Assembly: GCF_018760735.1 (NCBI RefSeq)
Contig: NZ_JAHHZN010000005.1
Location: 1-64,000, forward strand
DNA length: 64,000 nt
Reading direction: 5' to 3'
DNA from: Hymenobacter piscis
GTDB taxonomy: Bacteria; Bacteroidota; Bacteroidia; Cytophagales; Hymenobacteraceae
Numbering within the stretch: position 1 is the first letter of the stretch; each line of letters begins with the position of its first letter. Positions 61,447 through 64,000 of the stretch are shown here, in pieces. The notes beneath the pieces are model-generated. The model searched no databases. It saw nothing but the letters and a program-made list of their open reading frames with translations, and was not told the origin of the DNA. The translations under genes were made by a program, and so were the position numbers.

Positions 61447-63156
61447 TTAGCGCAGCAGCAGGCGGGCAGTTTGCACGGTGGCCTGGCCCTGCACGGTGGC
61501 TACGTACACGCCCCTGGTCAGGTGGCCCACAGCTACCTGGCTTTGAGGGCCGCGCACCACGGTTTGCAGTACCATGCGGCCGCTCAGGTCCCGGATGCTA
61601 AGCGCGTACGGGCCGGCCGGAATTTCCACGGTCAGGTAGTTGGTGGCCGGGTTGGGGTAGAGCTGGAGCCGGGCTGTTTGCGGGGCCGTGGTAGCCGTAA
61701 CGGGGGAGCAGGGGGCCGCGAAGGTGTCGTCGAGTAGTTGCAGGCGGGCCGTCAGCCAGGTCGCTATGTAGGGCATCTGGGCGGCGGAGGGCCGGAAAGC
61801 GGGCCAGGCCAGCTGCTCGCGGGCGTACACGTTGTTGCGGCGCAGCGTAGCACTATTGGCCTGCAGCAGGTCGAGCAAATGCTGCTGGGTGAGCACGGTG
61901 CGGCGCAGCGCGGCCCAGCGGGCCCGCAGCCGGTCCCGGAATCCGTCGGGCGCGCAGTCGTTGAGCAGCCGGTCGTAGAGCCCGTTGGAGAGGATGCCGT
62001 CGGTGGCGCCGGTGTGGGTGCCGGTCCAGTCGGTCCCGAATACCCCATCCAGGTCCCAGGGCACGTAGTAATAGGGCTCGCCCTGCTTGTATTTGGCGAT
62101 GTAGAGGTTTTTGCCCGTGTTGTCGCCGGCGCGCAGCAGATTCAGGAAAATGAAGTAGTCTACCGCGTTGTCCAGGTGAAACTGCTGCTGGTAGGTGCGG
62201 TAAAACTCCTCGTCGGGGCTATTGAGGACAAAGCCAACAAAGCGGTGCAGGGCCGTCCAGTCGATTTGCTCGTCGGGGTGCTTGTACTCAAACCCGCTCC
62301 AGATTTCGCTGGTATTATCGAAGGGTGGCCGGGCCGTGAAAGTCGAGCCTCCCCAGCCGGCCCCCTTGTACAGCTCGCCGGTAATGCCCTGGTTGTATTT
62401 CTTGAGCTTGAGCTGCTTGCGGTCAATGCGTTCGGTAAGGGCGTACAGGCCCAGGTAGCGGCCGTTCAGGAACACTTCCGCGTATTCCATGCTGATGCCG
62501 TTCTTGGCCTCGGGCTCGGCGGCTTTGTAGTAAATCTGGTGCACCTCCTGCCAGAGGGCGTTGGCCGTTTTGCTGCGGATGCGCAGGGGTTCATTGTAAA
62601 GGGCCTGCAGATTGTACTTGTTGTCGGTGCGCATGCCCAGCAGCTGCACATCGGCCGACTGCTGGCCGGTGCTGTCGTGCCAGAAGCTCAGTTCGTAGGA
62701 CTTCTTGGGGTAGGTCTGCGAGAAGCCCCCCCGGATTTCAATGCCCAGTGCCGACTCGATGACGAGGCCGTCGGGCTCGGTGAGCTGAAGCCGGGCGTAC
62801 ACGCTGGGCGTATCGGCAATAACGTGGCGGGTGGTCAGGCGCACTACCGGCAGCTGGGTGAAATACACGGCGTAGGTGGTGTCGGCGTACCGGGCCTGAT
62901 ACACCGAATCGGTGGCCACGGCCGTGAGGGGGGCGGCCAGGGCGTAGGTGTGGTCCAGACGCAGGTAACGCCGGGTCTGCCGGGTTGATACCGGCAGATC
63001 GGCCGGCCGCTGGTTAATCAGCACCAGCCGCTGCTGATGGTCGACGTGGTAGAAGGGCGGGGCGATGGTCAGCGTATCATCGGCCAGGGCCGCGGGAGCA
63101 AAGCCCACCAGCATGCACAGCCATAAAAGCAGGGTACGGGTAAAGAATGAGGACAT
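61447..63156 (-). CDS. CotH kinase family protein with T9SS sorting domain
   Basis: A 569-residue secreted protein. The signal peptide (LWLCMLVGFAPAALA) is followed by the CotH-kinase-like domain: ALGIEIRGGFSQTYPKKSYELSFW, then NAVDYFIFLNLLRAGDN and YYYVPWDLDGVFG, where DLDG is the catalytic Asp-bearing motif. The final 80 residues are a type A type IX secretion sorting domain (LQLYPNPATNYLTVEIPAG, LSGRMVLQTVV, RGVYVATVQG). It is therefore exported by T9SS and held at the surface. Targets are unknown. It is placed between nrdB and nrdA, an odd position. Confidence 0.92.
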   Translation of the reverse strand: MSSFFTRTLLLWLCMLVGFAPAALADDTLTIAPPFYHVDHQQRLVLINQRPADLPVSTRQTRRYLRLDHTYALAAPLTAVATDSVYQARYADTTYAVYFTQLPVVRLTTRHVIADTPSVYARLQLTEPDGLVIESALGIEIRGGFSQTYPKKSYELSFWHDSTGQQSADVQLLGMRTDNKYNLQALYNEPLRIRSKTANALWQEVHQIYYKAAEPEAKNGISMEYAEVFLNGRYLGLYALTERIDRKQLKLKKYNQGITGELYKGAGWGGSTFTARPPFDNTSEIWSGFEYKHPDEQIDWTALHRFVGFVLNSPDEEFYRTYQQQFHLDNAVDYFIFLNLLRAGDNTGKNLYIAKYKQGEPYYYVPWDLDGVFGTDWTGTHTGATDGILSNGLYDRLLNDCAPDGFRDRLRARWAALRRTVLTQQHLLDLLQANSATLRRNNVYAREQLAWPAFRPSAAQMPYIATWLTARLQLLDDTFAAPCSPVTATTAPQTARLQLYPNPATNYLTVEIPAGPYALSIRDLSGRMVLQTVVRGPQSQVAVGHLTRGVYVATVQGQATVQTARLLLR

Positions 63157-63763
63157 ATGGAAAAGAAAGTAAGATGGAAAGGCGGGGGAGGAACGGAATA
63201 GAAATAGCTGCCCGGGCTGCGCAGATGGCAGCCGCCGGACCGGGACGCGGGCTTAAAAGAAAAACAGGCCTGAAGGTGGCGCCGGCAGCACGACCGGGGC
63301 CAGCGGGCAGTCAGCGCCCGACCGAGGTCGGAGCGACGGGAGGCCAGTAGCAGTGGAAATAAGACGAGAAGCCGGGAGACATAGACCTGGGATACTCAGC
63401 TGTACGGGGGCGATATTGCCGGCCGTAGTAGAATAGGTTGTGGTAGCAGGAATTCAGCGAAGCGGATGAGCCTCATAGCCACCCGAGGCGGTAGGTTTTT
63501 ACTAACAGGCTGCGATTTACGCAGAAATGAGCGGCCTTTGCCTCTCCATGGGCGAAGTTCTGTTTGTCGTCCAACTTTTAGTTGCTCCTGTTTAAAAACG
63601 TGGCGGTAGCTCCTTTTTGCCGGCCGCGGGTTACGGCCCGGTCTGGGCCTGCGGGCCGCCGCCGATGGCCACGGGCGGCGCTTCGCCTTCCGCACCTGCC
63701 CCAGGCATCAAGCCCGATGGGGCCAGCCGCAGCGTGGGGCAGGTGCAGTGGCTGGGGGAAACG
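63157..63763. other. Gap without a recognisable gene
   Basis: About 600 nt between CotH and nrdB hold no convincing gene. The part to about 63345 is the CotH leader. From 63620 on, there are GC-rich, imperfectly complementary words (GGGGCAGGTGCAG and CTGCCCCAGGC). Base composition is normal. Confidence 0.6.
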
Positions 63764-63793
63764 AAAAAAGTCGGAGCGTGAGGCTCCGACTTT
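63764..63793 (-). terminator. Terminator of nrdB
   Basis: AAAGTCGGAGC and complement, with a run of Ts on the minus strand. It lies about 30 nt past the nrdB stop. Confidence 0.82.
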
Positions 63794-63821
63794 GCTTTCA
63801 ATATCCAGGGGGTGCGGCCGC

Positions 63822-64000
63822 TTAAAAGTCCTCGTCGAGGGAGAAGGCGTTTTCGGTCCGCTCGCTCATCACGCCGGCTTTCTGGTACTCGGCCACGCGC
63901 TTCTCGAAGAAGTTGGTTTTGCCCTGGAGCGAAATCATTTCCATGAAGTCGAAGGGGTTGGTGGCGTTGTAGATGCGGCTGTAGCCCAGGGACTCGAGCA
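63822..64000 (-). CDS. nrdB: Ribonucleoside-diphosphate reductase, beta subunit (C-terminal part)
   Basis: Only the last 58 residues are inside the window; the rest runs off the right edge. The end reads [20 protein letters not shown], then [15 protein letters not shown], and finishes LDEDF, a typical class I NrdB tail that docks in NrdA. It is on the same strand as nrdA but 2.7 kb away, with CotH between, so the two are probably not one transcript. Confidence 0.93.
   Translation of the reverse strand, partial: LESLGYSRIYNATNPFDFMEMISLQGKTNFFEKRVAEYQKAGVMSERTENAFSLDEDF

Noticed and set aside
63396..63695. 99-residue minus-strand frame between CotH and nrdB
   Set aside because: Basic and low-complexity, no start signal and no family resemblance.

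Overview
This window looks like a chromosomal segment of a high-GC Bacteroidetes of the Hymenobacter type (order Cytophagales). The evidence is a run of GC-rich genes with Bacteroidetes-specific families (GldJ, PorP/SprF, AsmA-like, a CotH protein with a C-terminal Por-type sorting domain), several promoters of the Bacteroidetes form (TTG, 17-20 nt, TAnnTTTG), and weak Shine-Dalgarno signals. It opens with the 5S rRNA at the end of an rRNA operon and closes inside nrdB.

Layout. 1-7.1 kb: 5S rRNA, a broken DUF4382 lipoprotein gene, a large AsmA-like protein, then PorP/SprF and GldJ, two components of the gliding/type IX secretion apparatus. 7.1-12 kb: comF, an AhpD-like protein, exonuclease III, a flavin amine-oxidase-like enzyme and a heme-binding DUF3365 lipoprotein. 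12-17.2 kb: a thrABC operon on the minus strand, preceded by a complete threonine attenuator (leader peptide MGTGTTITTTR plus four mutually pairing segments). 17.5-28.5 kb: prfA, a beta-helix lipoprotein, yjbQ-like, gpmI, nadC, small lipoproteins, a methyltransferase and a ZIP transporter. 28.6-39.8 kb: an OmpA protein with calcium-type repeats, cbpM-cbpA, rlpA, a GH25 muramidase, Hsp20, a hydrolase that has lost its nucleophile serine, PPK2, a GNAT enzyme, an orphan acyl carrier protein with a short HlyD-like protein, and an Rrf2 regulator. 40-55 kb: pirin, an old-yellow enzyme, two tandem M13 peptidases, a BlaI/BlaR-like pair, small secreted proteins, a GNAT-nitrilase fusion, and a VOC/HxlR divergent pair. 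55.3-58.6 kb: an unknown gene, an exact 41-bp-period array of dyads, and an AT-rich three-gene cassette. 58.7-64 kb: nrdA, CotH and the end of nrdB.

Most unusual. First, the AT-rich cassette at 56.4-58.6 kb: a small unknown protein, an HELGH metallopeptidase and a canonical-looking dCTP deaminase, translationally coupled. It has the composition and architecture of a mobile, possibly antiviral, nucleotide-depletion system. Second, next to it, five units of a two-dyad repeat spaced exactly 41 bp apart. Third, the threonine attenuator. Fourth, a dyad (GTAACC-N5-GGTTAC) shared by the Rrf2 gene and the neighbouring ACP/HlyD operon. Fifth, many intergenic inverted repeats of at least five sequence families, some nested in others and two sitting inside the thr operon.

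Functions are inferred from recognisable motifs read by eye. No database search was run. Start codons were chosen from signal peptides, family N-termini and, where visible, promoter position.
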